Positions 1 to 5,544 of a stretch of 8,595 nt of DNA are shown piece after piece. The DNA comes from Chloroflexota bacterium (GTDB taxonomy: Bacteria; Chloroflexota; Limnocylindria; Limnocylindrales; CSP1-4). The stretch spans positions 1 to 8,595 of the forward strand of contig JAJYJR010000238.1 in assembly GCA_021789355.1 (NCBI GenBank). Reading direction: 5' to 3'. Below the pieces are notes generated by a model, which saw only the letters and a program-made list of their open reading frames with translations, was not told the DNA's origin and searched no databases. Position 1 is the first letter of the stretch; every line of letters starts with the position of its first letter. A program made the translations under genes and the position numbers.

Positions 1-112
1 CCCCCCCAGAGCTCGCTGCGCCCCCTCAGAGCTCGCCGCCCCCCCCTCAGAGCTCGCCGCGCCCCCGGAGCTCGCCGCCCCCCCCTCAGAGCTCGCTGCG
101 CCCCCTCAGCAT
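1..112. repeat. GAGCTC-containing ~20-bp tandem repeat
   Basis: Five copies of AGCTCGC start at 10, 30, 51, 69 and 90, that is every 18-21 bp. They are separated by C-rich runs of the form GCGCCCCCTCAG. The array begins at or before the window edge and ends at the CTCAGCATCTGA junction, after which the dispersed 93-bp repeat starts. No plausible coding potential is visible. The spacing drift argues for replication slippage in C-rich DNA. Confidence 0.75.
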
Positions 113-205
113 CTGACCCGAAACAGGTCCGGAGGCAGGGATGCCAAGCCGATCCGGGTTTTCGCTCCGACGTGATCGGGCCTGCGGCCCGCGGGCAGCT
201 GTGAG
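113..205 (+). repeat. Dispersed ~93-bp direct repeat, copy 1
   Basis: This segment matches 920-1012 in the same orientation. Both copies share GGTCCGGAGGC, ATGCCAAGCCGATCCGG and TTCGCTCCGACGTGATCGGG in the same order and nearly the same spacing, with scattered substitutions. The two copies bracket the tandem-repeat region between them. It may be a member of a genome-wide intergenic repeat family or the border of a duplicated unit. No open frame is conserved across both copies. Confidence 0.7.
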
Positions 206-270
206 AGTGCCGTTGACGGTCCGCGGGTGGCGGCGGCTGGGCGGCGGCGTGGGCGGGCGCGTCGGTGGCG

Positions 271-412
271 GGTGCCTGGTGGGTGGGCGCAGGCGGTGAG
301 CGCAGGCGGGGGGCGCAGGCGGGGGGCGCAGGCGGTGGGCGCAGGCGGGGGGCGCAGGCGGTGAGCGCAGGCGGGGGGCGCAGGCGGGTGCCTGCTGGGT
401 GGGCGCAGGCGG
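271..412 (+). repeat. 13-bp minisatellite (GCGCAGGCGG core)
   Basis: GCGCAGGCGG starts at 287, 300, 313, 326, 339, 352, 365 and 378, an exact 13-bp period. Units end in GTGA, GGGG or GTGG type variants. A ninth copy at 403 follows a repeat of the flank GGTGCCTG(G/C)TGGGTGGGCGC, which occurs at 271 and again at 387. The period is not a multiple of three, so the Ala/Gly/Arg-rich open frames across it are by-products rather than genes. Confidence 0.85.
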
Positions 413-417
413 GACTC

Positions 418-460
418 ATCGTCCGCCCCCGCGACGGCGTAATCGTCCGCCCCCGCGACG
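418..460 (+). repeat. 24-bp tandem duplication
   Basis: ATCGTCCGCCCCCGCGACG occurs at 418-436 and again at 442-460, a 24-bp period with a 5-bp variable link. It lies just right of the 13-bp minisatellite. Between 461 and 670 I see no gene, RNA or further repeat I can support. Confidence 0.8.
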
Positions 461-670
461 TGGTATCGGCAGTAGTGCTACGCGACCGGCTTTGCCGCGG
501 CTGCACCGTCAGTTACCCGATCCGACGCGGGCCGGTGCGCAGGGGCGTGGCCTCGGGCGTGCGGGCGGCGGCGTGGTCGCATCGTGGCATGGCTCAGCCC
601 GGATGGCCGGGACCCCGGCCTTGACGTCCCGCGCACCGCGCAAGGCGTGGAACCGAGCCCGGCAACACTT

Positions 671-919
671 CTACCGATACCGCGGGGCGATACCGCGGGG
701 CGATACCGCGGGCGGCCTGGGCGGGTTGAACCCCCCGCGGGGCATACCGCGGGGCATACCGCGGGGCATACCGCGGGGCATACCGCGGGGCGATACCGCG
801 GGGCGATACCGCGGGCGGCCTGGGCCGGTTGAACCCCGGGCGGGGCTTGGCAGGCATACCGCGGGCGGCCTGGGCCGGTTGAACCCCAAGCGGGGCTTGG
901 CAGGCATACGGCGGGCACC
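671..919. repeat. CCGCGG-rich nested repeat cluster
   Basis: Short units of the form GATACCGCGGGGC (13 bp) and ATACCGCGGGGC (12 bp) occur about nine times between 675 and 815. Each carries the palindrome CCGCGG. They are interspersed with a longer unit that begins GCGGCCTGGG and contains GGTTGAACCCC, at 712, 815 and 865. The last two copies form an almost exact 50-bp tandem pair ending in GCTTGGCAGGCATAC. The mixture of 12-, 13- and 50-bp periods rules out a protein repeat. The array ends immediately before copy 2 of the 93-bp repeat. Confidence 0.8.
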
Positions 920-1012
920 CTGATCGGAAATGGGTCCGGAGGCGGGCATGCCAAGCCGATCCGGATCTTCGCTCCGACGTGATCGGGCCTCCGGCCCCGC
1001 AGGCATCTGTGC
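920..1012 (+). repeat. Dispersed ~93-bp direct repeat, copy 2
   Basis: This is the second copy of the sequence at 113-205, same strand, starting CTGATCGGAAATGGGTCCGG where copy 1 has CTGACCCGAAACAGGTCCGG. Similarity fades near AGGCATCTGTG. Downstream, 1013-1140 shows nothing I can assign. The copy separates the repeat-rich left flank from the Fic gene. Confidence 0.7.
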
Positions 1013-1183
1013 ATGAAAGTTGGCGCGTGGCCGAACCGCCGGACGTCGAGCGCGTTGGGGCTGCGTACGAGTTCTGCTCCCGCGTGTCCCGACGATATGG
1101 CCCCCCGTCGTCGCCATCATGGGTGACGCGACCCTTCCACCCGCGGAAGAACGGCGCGGTATTCGATCATCCGTGATCGACAC

Positions 1184-1212
1184 TTGACCTATTCTTCCAT
1201 GAATGGAAGAAT
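1184..1212 (+). promoter_or_regulatory. Predicted promoter of the Fic gene
   Basis: TTGACC (1184-1189) and AAGAAT (1207-1212) are separated by 17 bp. They match the sigma-70-type -35 and -10 consensus at 5/6 and 4/6 positions. Transcription would begin near 1219, downstream of the TTG that opens the longest frame. This favours the ATG at 1241 as the true start codon. Confidence 0.5.
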
Positions 1213-1214
1213 AG
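1189..1214. promoter_or_regulatory. Perfect inverted repeat, probable operator of the Fic gene
   Basis: CTATTCTTCCAT (1189-1200) and ATGGAAGAATAG (1203-1214) are perfect 12-bp arms around a 2-bp GA centre, and they cover the promoter spacer and -10 box. It is more A+T-rich than the surroundings. Half of it also belongs to a 60-bp-spaced direct repeat (1145-1175 and 1205-1235; GGAAGAA, then GCGGTATTCG and TCATCC). The arrangement suits a dimeric repressor, possibly the Fic protein's own winged helix. Confidence 0.65.
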
Positions 1215-1240
1215 AGCGGTATTCGCTCATCCATGCGGGA

Positions 1241-2356
1241 ATGGCGTTGGACACTCGGCTCGATACGGCAAGCCTGCGACCAGTGCTCGACGAGGTGGAG
1301 CGGCGCCGCTGGCTCTTCGAGCACCTTCCACTCGATCCGGTCCATCGAGACTGGCTCCGGCAGCGTGCCTGGGTCCGCACCGTCCACGGCACGATCCGCA
1401 TCGAGGGAAACACGCTGTCCGACCTTGAGGTCGAGCGACTGCTCGAAGGGGCGCCAGGCCGGTCGCTGCCTCGGAAGGACGTGCTGGAGGTCCTCGGCAC
1501 CCGGTCGGCGCTCGGGTTCGCCGACGAGATCGCCCGCGACCCCAAGGTGGTCGTCGACCAGGCCGTTATCCGTGAGATCCACCGCCAGGTCCTCGACGGC
1601 CAGAGCCCCCTGCTCACGCCTGGCGAATACCGCCGCGGCGAGAACCGGGCGGGTACGCCGACCGGCGAGATCATCTTCACCACGCCACCGTCGGGGGACG
1701 TTCCAGAGCTCATGCGCTCGCTCGCCGACTGGCTCGCGGACGATCATGGCATGCCCGCGCCGATCCTCGCGGCACTCGCGCACCTGGAGTTCGTCGCGAT
1801 CCACCCATTCAACGACGGTAACGGTCGGACGGCGCGGATCTTGTCGCGCATCCTGCTCATCCGCGGCGGATACGCGCTGGACGGGCTCGTCTCGCTCGAC
1901 GCGTGGCTCGACATCATGCGCAGCGATTACTTCACCGCGATCCGTGCCAGCATCGGCCGGTCGTACGAACCCGGATACGACGCTACGCCGTTCGCCGACT
2001 TCTTCGTCAGGGCGATTACCGGCGCCGCTGACCACGTGCTCGCGCGCATCCGTGGCATGGGCGAGATCCAGATCAAGGTGCGCCGCGACGTCATAGCGGG
2101 CAAGTTGCCGCCGGCGATGCTCGACGCGCTCGTGTACGCGTGGATCAGCCGAAGCCTGCGCGCCGCAGACTACCAGCGGGTCACCGGGCGCACGGCACCG
2201 ACGGCGAGCCGCGATCTTGGCGCCGCCGCCAGTCTGGGCTATCTGATCGCCGAGGGTGTCAGTCGCGATCGGTGGTACCGCCTCGGCCCGCGGCTGCTTG
2301 AAACGCCGGCCGCCGGCGAACCCGCCGACCCGCGGGAGTCGACGCCGCGCGCATAG
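1241..2356 (+). CDS. Class II Fic family protein with C-terminal winged helix
   Basis: This is probably an AMP-transferase (AMPylator) that modifies hydroxyl side chains of target proteins. The Fic motif HPFNDGNGR is at residues 188-196 from this start. The histidine is the catalytic base and the GNGR loop binds phosphate. An N-terminal TIRIEGN fits the [S/T]xxxE[G/N] inhibitory helix, which places it in class II with its own auto-inhibition rather than a separate antitoxin. The flap GEIIFTTPPSGDVPELM precedes the core. Residues ~300-365 resemble a winged helix (RAADYQRVTGRTAPTASRDL, then YLIAEGV and WYRLG), so it may bind its own operator. The frame opens at a TTG (1184), but that TTG forms the -35 box; ATG 1241 gives 371 residues, a usual family length. 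The end overlaps a 15-bp tandem duplication. Its targets are unknown. Confidence 0.9.
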   Translation: MALDTRLDTASLRPVLDEVERRRWLFEHLPLDPVHRDWLRQRAWVRTVHGTIRIEGNTLSDLEVERLLEGAPGRSLPRKDVLEVLGTRSALGFADEIARDPKVVVDQAVIREIHRQVLDGQSPLLTPGEYRRGENRAGTPTGEIIFTTPPSGDVPELMRSLADWLADDHGMPAPILAALAHLEFVAIHPFNDGNGRTARILSRILLIRGGYALDGLVSLDAWLDIMRSDYFTAIRASIGRSYEPGYDATPFADFFVRAITGAADHVLARIRGMGEIQIKVRRDVIAGKLPPAMLDALVYAWISRSLRAADYQRVTGRTAPTASRDLGAAASLGYLIAEGVSRDRWYRLGPRLLETPAAGEPADPRESTPRA

Positions 2357-2370
2357 ACGCCGCGCGCATA
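2341..2370 (+). repeat. 15-bp tandem duplication across the Fic stop codon
   Basis: GACGCCGCGCGCATA occurs at 2341-2355 and 2356-2370. The Fic TAG stop is formed at the junction, so the duplication leaves the protein end unchanged. The following ~177 bp to the PIN gene end contain no terminator-like hairpin with a T-run and no gene I can support. Confidence 0.85.
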
Positions 2371-2547
2371 GAAGATCCGCGATAACGACCATCGTCACCG
2401 TCGTGGGCCACCTGGGAGTGGCAGCCCGCCCGGATGGTCGGTGACCCGCCCAAGGCGGCAGACGACAGGCGCCCGATCGAGACCCGGGACGCGATTCACG
2501 AGGCACGGTCGCCGGATGCCGGATGATCGCGCCGCGCTCGTCGGCCT

Positions 2548-2983
2548 TCATGCACTGGTGGACGGGTCCTGGGACGCGGCCTCGAGCAGTCGGCGGGAAT
2601 CCGCCGGGCGACTGGATCGGAAATGCGTCGCGCAGGGCAAGCAGATGGCCGTCGCCGGACACGAGCAACGCATCTTCGGCCGCGGCGAGGGCGACGAGGT
2701 AGTCGTCCCCTGGATCGACCGAACGGGTCGGGGGCGGGTCGCCCGGACCGAGCGCGACTGTCGCTGTGCGCGCAAGCCACGCGATCACATGCTCCGCCTC
2801 GTCCGCCGTGATGTGGCGGCGCAGCTTCGGATACGCGAGCGCTCGCGCGAGTTCAGCGAGCAGGGCAGCCGAGACCACGAGCTCGAACTCGCCATCCTGC
2901 CAGGCCAACAGGAGGCGAGCCGGTGCGCCGGTCGGGGAGAGGAGGGCGGAGATGATGACGTTCGGGTCGAGGACGGCGCGCAA
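2548..2983 (-). pseudogene. PIN-domain toxin (COG1569-like), frameshifted near its C terminus
   Basis: This would be a ribonuclease toxin partnered with the upstream antitoxin. Acidic residues typical of PIN active sites are present: D6 in VLDPNVIIS, E44 in LLAELARALAYPKLRR, D90/D93/D94 in SVDPGDDYLVALAAAEDALL, and D111 in VSGDGHLLAL. After PIQSPGGF (residue 129) the frame loses its normal end. Removing one C from the CCC run at 2595-2597 (as read on the minus strand) restores RRLLEAASQDPSTSA and a TGA at 2550-2548. That gives 144 residues, the usual size. As it stands the frame stays open for 770 codons, antisense through the whole Fic gene. The start is TTG, three bases after the antitoxin stop. 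It is either a true mutation or a one-base assembly error; the catalytic part is intact. Confidence 0.8.
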
Positions 2984-2986
2984 CGG

Positions 2987-3214
2987 TCAAGGCCGCGGCC
3001 GGGTCGCGTGCTGCGCTTCCACAGCGAGCGCGATGGACTCCTGCTCGGGAAGCTGGCTGTGCTTCCACAGCCCCTGGAGCAGGTCCAGGCCAAACTCGCG
3101 CCGGAGTGCGTCCTCGATGACGGCGCTGTCGCCACGACCCGTACGTGCGGCCCGGAGTCTGACCGCGCGCAGGACACGCTCGTCGATTGTCAGGGTCGTG
3201 CGGACTTTGGCCAC
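2987..3214 (-). CDS. Ribbon-helix-helix antitoxin of the first PIN module
   Basis: A 75-residue protein. Its N terminus, VRTTLTIDERVLRAVRLRAA, then SAVIEDALRREFGL, fits the beta strand and two helices of a CopG/Arc-type DNA-binding dimer. The tail (residues 45-75, LLQGLWKHSQLPEQES onward) would wrap and block the PIN toxin. The start is GTG at 3214, the first start after an in-frame TGA at 3232-3230. The TGA stop lies three bases before the toxin TTG, so the two are surely cotranscribed. A perfect palindrome lies 12 bp upstream and is the likely site of autorepression. I do not assign a VapB, ParD or other name because the family boundary cannot be decided by eye. Confidence 0.82.
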   Translation of the reverse strand: MAKVRTTLTIDERVLRAVRLRAARTGRGDSAVIEDALRREFGLDLLQGLWKHSQLPEQESIALAVEAQHATRPRP

Positions 3215-3226
3215 GCCGGCATCAAA

Positions 3227-3246
3227 GCATCATGACGTCATGATGC
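3227..3246. promoter_or_regulatory. Perfect 20-bp palindrome, probable antitoxin operator
   Basis: GCATCATGACGTCATGATGC is identical to its reverse complement, with TGACGTCA at the centre. It sits directly upstream of the GTG of the ribbon-helix-helix antitoxin and overlaps the last codons of the ATPase remnant. CATGAT within it could serve as a -10 box on the minus strand. No clear -35 is visible. Ribbon-helix-helix antitoxins typically bind such symmetric sites. Confidence 0.75.
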
Positions 3247-3651
3247 GGACCGGCACCTGCCTCACCCTGTCGCTCCCGACCTCGATCGCCAGCACCCGGT
3301 GGCTGTCCGACAGCACGAAGTCGACCTCGCGGTTGGCGTCGCGCCACCAGCTCGCCTCGATCCCGGGCGCCGCCGTGTTCACGAGGTGCGCGCCGTCTCC
3401 CACTGGCTCGCCAGTCAGGCACGATCGCGCAGGCCAGGATCATCCGCGCTCGCGATGTCAACGGGAGACGCCAGCTCGGCAACGGCCTGGCGGACGAGCT
3501 CGGCAACGGCCTGGCGGAAGAGCGTTGTCTTTCCCACCTGGCGGGGCCCGGCGACCACCTGGATGAACCGTCGAGGCTCGCGGAGCCGGCCGAGCAGCGT
3601 CGCGAAGACGGGACGCCTGTACGGCGGCAGGACGGACGAGTTGCTCAACAC
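3230..3651 (-). pseudogene. Remnant of an AAA_14/DUF4143 ATPase
   Basis: The N-terminal piece (3651-3415) has YRRPVFATLLGRLREPRRF, then IQVVAGPRQVGKTTLFRQAV, a clear Walker A P-loop (GPRQVGKTT). It ends at DDPGLRDRA and a TGA. Directly after, in a shifted frame (3418-3230), comes the family's C-terminal signature: DGAHLVNTAAPGIEASWWRD, then ANREVDFVLSDSHRVLAIEV, ending RIMTS. Intact relatives are near 400 residues, so the Walker B part and the central region are gone, as is the extreme C terminus. A 24-bp in-frame duplication (3473-3518) repeats RQAVAEL. The start GTG at 3651 follows a TGAGTAG/CTACTCA repeat. It is not expected to be functional. Intact members are P-loop ATPases of uncertain role, often found among mobile or defence genes. 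Confidence 0.8.
3473..3518 (-). repeat. 24-bp tandem duplication inside the ATPase remnant
   Basis: AGCTCGGCAACGGCCTGGCG plus GA occurs at 3473-3494 and 3497-3518 (plus-strand reading), a 24-bp period. It adds eight codons just after the P-loop and keeps the frame. Confidence 0.85.
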
Positions 3652-3653
3652 AG

Positions 3654-3682
3654 TGAGTAGAACTACTCAACGTGCTGAGTAG
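3654..3682. promoter_or_regulatory. Triple TGAGTAG/CTACTCA operator-like repeat
   Basis: TGAGTAG (3654-3660), CTACTCA (3663-3669) and TGAGTAG (3676-3682) form two overlapping inverted repeats with 2-bp and 6-bp spacers. They lie just upstream of the GTG of the ATPase remnant on the minus strand. TTGACG (3689-3684) next to them may be a -35 box. The A+T content is unusual for this window. The binding protein is unknown. Confidence 0.6.
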
Positions 3683-3732
3683 ACGTCAAGTGCGCCCGCG
3701 TGCAGACGGAGACGCCGGGGCCGAGGTCCGCG

Positions 3733-4080
3733 TCAGGGCCCGCGACGGGTTGTGAGATACGCGCCCGCCCGGAGCGACACGAGGCGCGGCAAGTCGATGC
3801 GGAGACGCTCGGCGCGGCGGATGTCGATGGTCGCCGGCCGGGACGGCGCGCGGAGCGGCGAGTCCCACGCATCCGGACCGAACAGGTGGTGGCGAAGGAT
3901 GCGCGCCTGCCACGCCGAGGTCTCGGACTCCGCGGCCCCTTCGTCCAGGGCCAGCGCAAGGGCGCGTCGGGCAGCCGCCGGCCACCGACTCCAGGCTACC
4001 GCCGAGCGGAGCAGCGTGGCGGTCTCGGCGAGCGTCCGTTCCTCGTCCTCGATGGCGTGCTCGATCGCGTCTGCCGTCAT
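3733..4080 (-). CDS. Unrecognised 115-residue protein coupled to the nucleotidyltransferase
   Basis: I do not recognise this family. The protein is Ala/Arg/Glu-rich and appears mostly helical in its first ~65 residues (AIEHAIEDEERTLAETATLL, then RSAVAWSRWPAAARRALALA). A His-His pair (ILRHHLFGPDAWDSP) and an Arg-rich second half (IDIRRAERLRIDLPRLVSLR) follow. No signal peptide, membrane segment or metal-binding motif is evident. Its ATG overlaps the upstream TGA in an ATGA, so it is translationally coupled to the nucleotidyltransferase-like gene. By position it could be that protein's antitoxin or partner, but the order (large gene first) is reversed from most TA pairs. The start is set by the overlap. 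The coding call rests on this coupling and on the lack of a better frame. Confidence 0.6.
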   Translation of the reverse strand: MTADAIEHAIEDEERTLAETATLLRSAVAWSRWPAAARRALALALDEGAAESETSAWQARILRHHLFGPDAWDSPLRAPSRPATIDIRRAERLRIDLPRLVSLRAGAYLTTRRGP

Positions 4081-4706
4081 GCGTGCGCCTCGCGCAGCTC
4101 GGCCTTGATGCCGCTGCTCACGGCGAGCTGCTCAATGATGCGAGCCGGAGCCAGGCCGTAGTGCGCGGCGAGGTTCCTGACCAGCGCGTCCGCGATCGCC
4201 GGGATCGCGGCGCGGTTACCGATCCCCGGAAGCAGCGTGTTGAACCGGGCGATGATGGCGTCTGCGCTGGTTCGCGGTGCGGCAAGCGGGAGGTCGTCAC
4301 TGTCGCGCCGTCGGCCCGAAGCGACCTTGAGGACGTACAGATCTTCGATCGACAGCGCGCGCACGGTATGCGTGCGACCGGCGGGACTCACGATCTGCGC
4401 CACGCGTGGCGCCCGTGCGAGATCGCGGATCATGATCAGGCCCCAGATATTCTCCACGGTCGTCAGGTCGATCCGGAAGTCGGGGCCGTACCGCCCGCGC
4501 AGCTCGGCTTCCACCTGGGCCACGGCCTCATCGCTGACCACCGGGGTGTACGCACCGACGTCCCTGGACGCGCCGCGGATCCCATGAGCCGCCATCGCGT
4601 TGCCGCCCACGAGAACGATCAGGTCGCCGATCGGCTCCCCGCGCTGCTCCGAGACCTCGGCCAGGCGCCGCAGCACCTCGATCGGGGCGGGCCAACGGAC
4701 CGCCAT
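4077..4706 (-). CDS. Nucleotidyltransferase-like protein (DUF6036/AbiEii-type) with altered catalytic motif
   Basis: A 209-residue protein with a nucleotidyltransferase fold signature. LIVLVGGNAMAAHG supplies the GG motif (34-35), GIRGASRDVGAYTP the acidic motif (D49), FRIDLT a possible third acid (D80), and LSIEDLYVLKVASGRRRDSD the conserved Lys/Arg-Asp region (115-137). Relatives usually read DxD at the acidic motif. Here it is D-V-G, so the second metal ligand appears lost, and activity is doubtful unless the Gly is compensated. Related proteins act as TA toxins that transfer nucleotides to tRNA or protein. The frame opens at TTG 4781, but that TTG is part of a TTGACA -35 box. ATG 4706 has GGGAGA seven bases upstream and is preferred. 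It is coupled to the 115-residue gene by a 4-base overlap. Confidence 0.75.
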   Translation of the reverse strand: MAVRWPAPIEVLRRLAEVSEQRGEPIGDLIVLVGGNAMAAHGIRGASRDVGAYTPVVSDEAVAQVEAELRGRYGPDFRIDLTTVENIWGLIMIRDLARAPRVAQIVSPAGRTHTVRALSIEDLYVLKVASGRRRDSDDLPLAAPRTSADAIIARFNTLLPGIGNRAAIPAIADALVRNLAAHYGLAPARIIEQLAVSSGIKAELREAHA

Positions 4707-4752
4707 GTCGTGGTCTCCCATCTCCGTTCCGCTGGCCAGTTCGGCGTCGCCC

Positions 4753-4781
4753 CATAGTCGGCCGGCTTCCACCCGTGTCAA
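4753..4781 (-). promoter_or_regulatory. Predicted promoter of the nucleotidyltransferase pair
   Basis: On the minus strand, TTGACA (4781-4776) is followed after 17 bp by ACTATG (4758-4753); GACTAT with 16 bp is an alternative. The -35 is a perfect consensus match and the -10 is weak. It lies about 50 bp upstream of the preferred ATG and adjoins one copy of the shared border motif at 4795-4814. Confidence 0.45.
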
Positions 4782-4794
4782 CTGGACAGCGCGC

Positions 4795-4814
4795 CCTGTG
4801 CGTCATAGCCGGTG
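4795..4814 (+). repeat. Border motif, copy 1
   Basis: CCTGTGCGTCATAGCCGGTG matches 5857-5876 at 18 of 20 positions and 5672-5691 at about 16 of 20. It lies in the gap between the second PIN toxin and the promoter of the nucleotidyltransferase pair. ACAG/CTGT around CGCGCC (from 4787) gives a short stem beside it. Confidence 0.55.
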
Positions 4815-4868
4815 GGCAAGTCCCGGGTGCGGGAGCACTGGCACGGAGCCACCGGGATGAGTGCCGGC

Positions 4869-5330
4869 TCAGACGCCGATTATCTCGACCTGGTCGCGCG
4901 AGAGACCGGCGGCGTCGCGCAACAGTTCCATGTCGTCGGGGTCGGACGTGAGAATCACGGCGGTGCCGGCCGCCACTGCCTCCGCCATCACGAGTGCGTC
5001 GACCGCCGATGGCGGCCGGTCGTCTTTGAGCCACCGGCCCGATGCCTGCCGGAGGAGCCACGCCCGGGCGCGCAGTATCCCGGCCTGTCGAGCGCGCTCG
5101 GGCGTGAGCGGCAACTCCTCGTCGACGCTCTTGATGACCCGGTCGACGAGGGCGTGGTCGGGCCGGTCGGTCACGACCTCGGCGAGCACGGCCGCTGGGA
5201 TCGCGACCTGGCGCCCTTCGCTGCGGGCACGGATAAGGACGGCACGGGCGTCACGGTTGCCGTCCGCGATCGCCGAGATCCCCCCGGAGTCCAGCAGGAG
5301 CGCGCCCCGGCTAACCGTTACCTCGGCCAA
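4869..5330 (-). CDS. VapC-like PIN-domain toxin
   Basis: A 153-residue predicted Mg-dependent ribonuclease. PIN acidic residues are visible in order: D14 (ALLLDSGGISAIA), E51 (AAVLAEVV), D111 (PPSAVDALVMAEAVAAG) and D130 (VILTSDPDDMELL). The length and the terminal QVEIIGV strand fit a complete PIN fold. The start is TTG at 5330, inside the antitoxin's last codons, a 13-base overlap that implies translational coupling. No better start is seen before the first beta strand. The cognate antitoxin is the ribbon-helix-helix protein upstream, and both depend on the palindromic promoter at 5545-5573. VapC enzymes usually cut tRNA or rRNA; the target here cannot be read from sequence. Unlike the first PIN gene, this one is intact. 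Confidence 0.85.
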   Translation of the reverse strand: MAEVTVSRGALLLDSGGISAIADGNRDARAVLIRARSEGRQVAIPAAVLAEVVTDRPDHALVDRVIKSVDEELPLTPERARQAGILRARAWLLRQASGRWLKDDRPPSAVDALVMAEAVAAGTAVILTSDPDDMELLRDAAGLSRDQVEIIGV

Positions 5331-5539
5331 GGCGCTCGGTCGATCCGGCGCTGGACGTCGTCAGGGACGGGGCCATAGACGGCGGACAGATCGCGCTCGA
5401 GGTCGACCAGGCGGTCGTGCTGGAGCGCCCGGGCGAGGGCCTCGTCGAGAAACCGCGAGAAACCGCGCTCGCCGACCCGGGCCTTGGCCTCGCGGACCCG
5501 GTCTGGATTAAGGGTGGTTGAGAACTTCGCCGTGGCCAT
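5318..5539 (-). CDS. VapB-like ribbon-helix-helix antitoxin
   Basis: A 73-residue protein. KFSTTLNPDRVREAKARVGE, then SRFLDEALARAL, fits a ribbon-helix-helix domain: the strand KFSTTL contacts DNA and two helices form the dimer core. The acidic and aromatic tail (LVDLERDLSAVYGPVPDDVQ) is the likely toxin-binding segment. The ATG at 5539 is six bases from the predicted -10 box, so the transcript would be nearly or fully leaderless. The TAA stop lies inside the toxin's first codons. A 21-bp palindrome covering the promoter is the expected autoregulatory operator. Confidence 0.85.
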   Translation of the reverse strand: MATAKFSTTLNPDRVREAKARVGERGFSRFLDEALARALQHDRLVDLERDLSAVYGPVPDDVQRRIDRAPWPR

Positions 5540-5544
5540 GCCGG

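Noticed and set aside
845..915. Further border-motif copies in GGCATACCGCGG of the left repeat cluster
   Set aside because: The match is limited to GGCATACC-like low-complexity sequence and lacks the CCTGTGCG half.
265..1014. Several overlapping Gly/Arg/Pro-rich open frames on both strands in the left flank
   Set aside because: They translate tandem repeats with periods not divisible by three, overlap each other, and show no domain or ribosome binding site.
671..2983. A 770-codon minus-strand frame as a single protein
   Set aside because: Only its first ~130 codons match a family (PIN). The rest is antisense to the well-supported Fic gene and then runs through non-coding repeats; absence of stops is explained by GC-rich third positions of the opposite strand.
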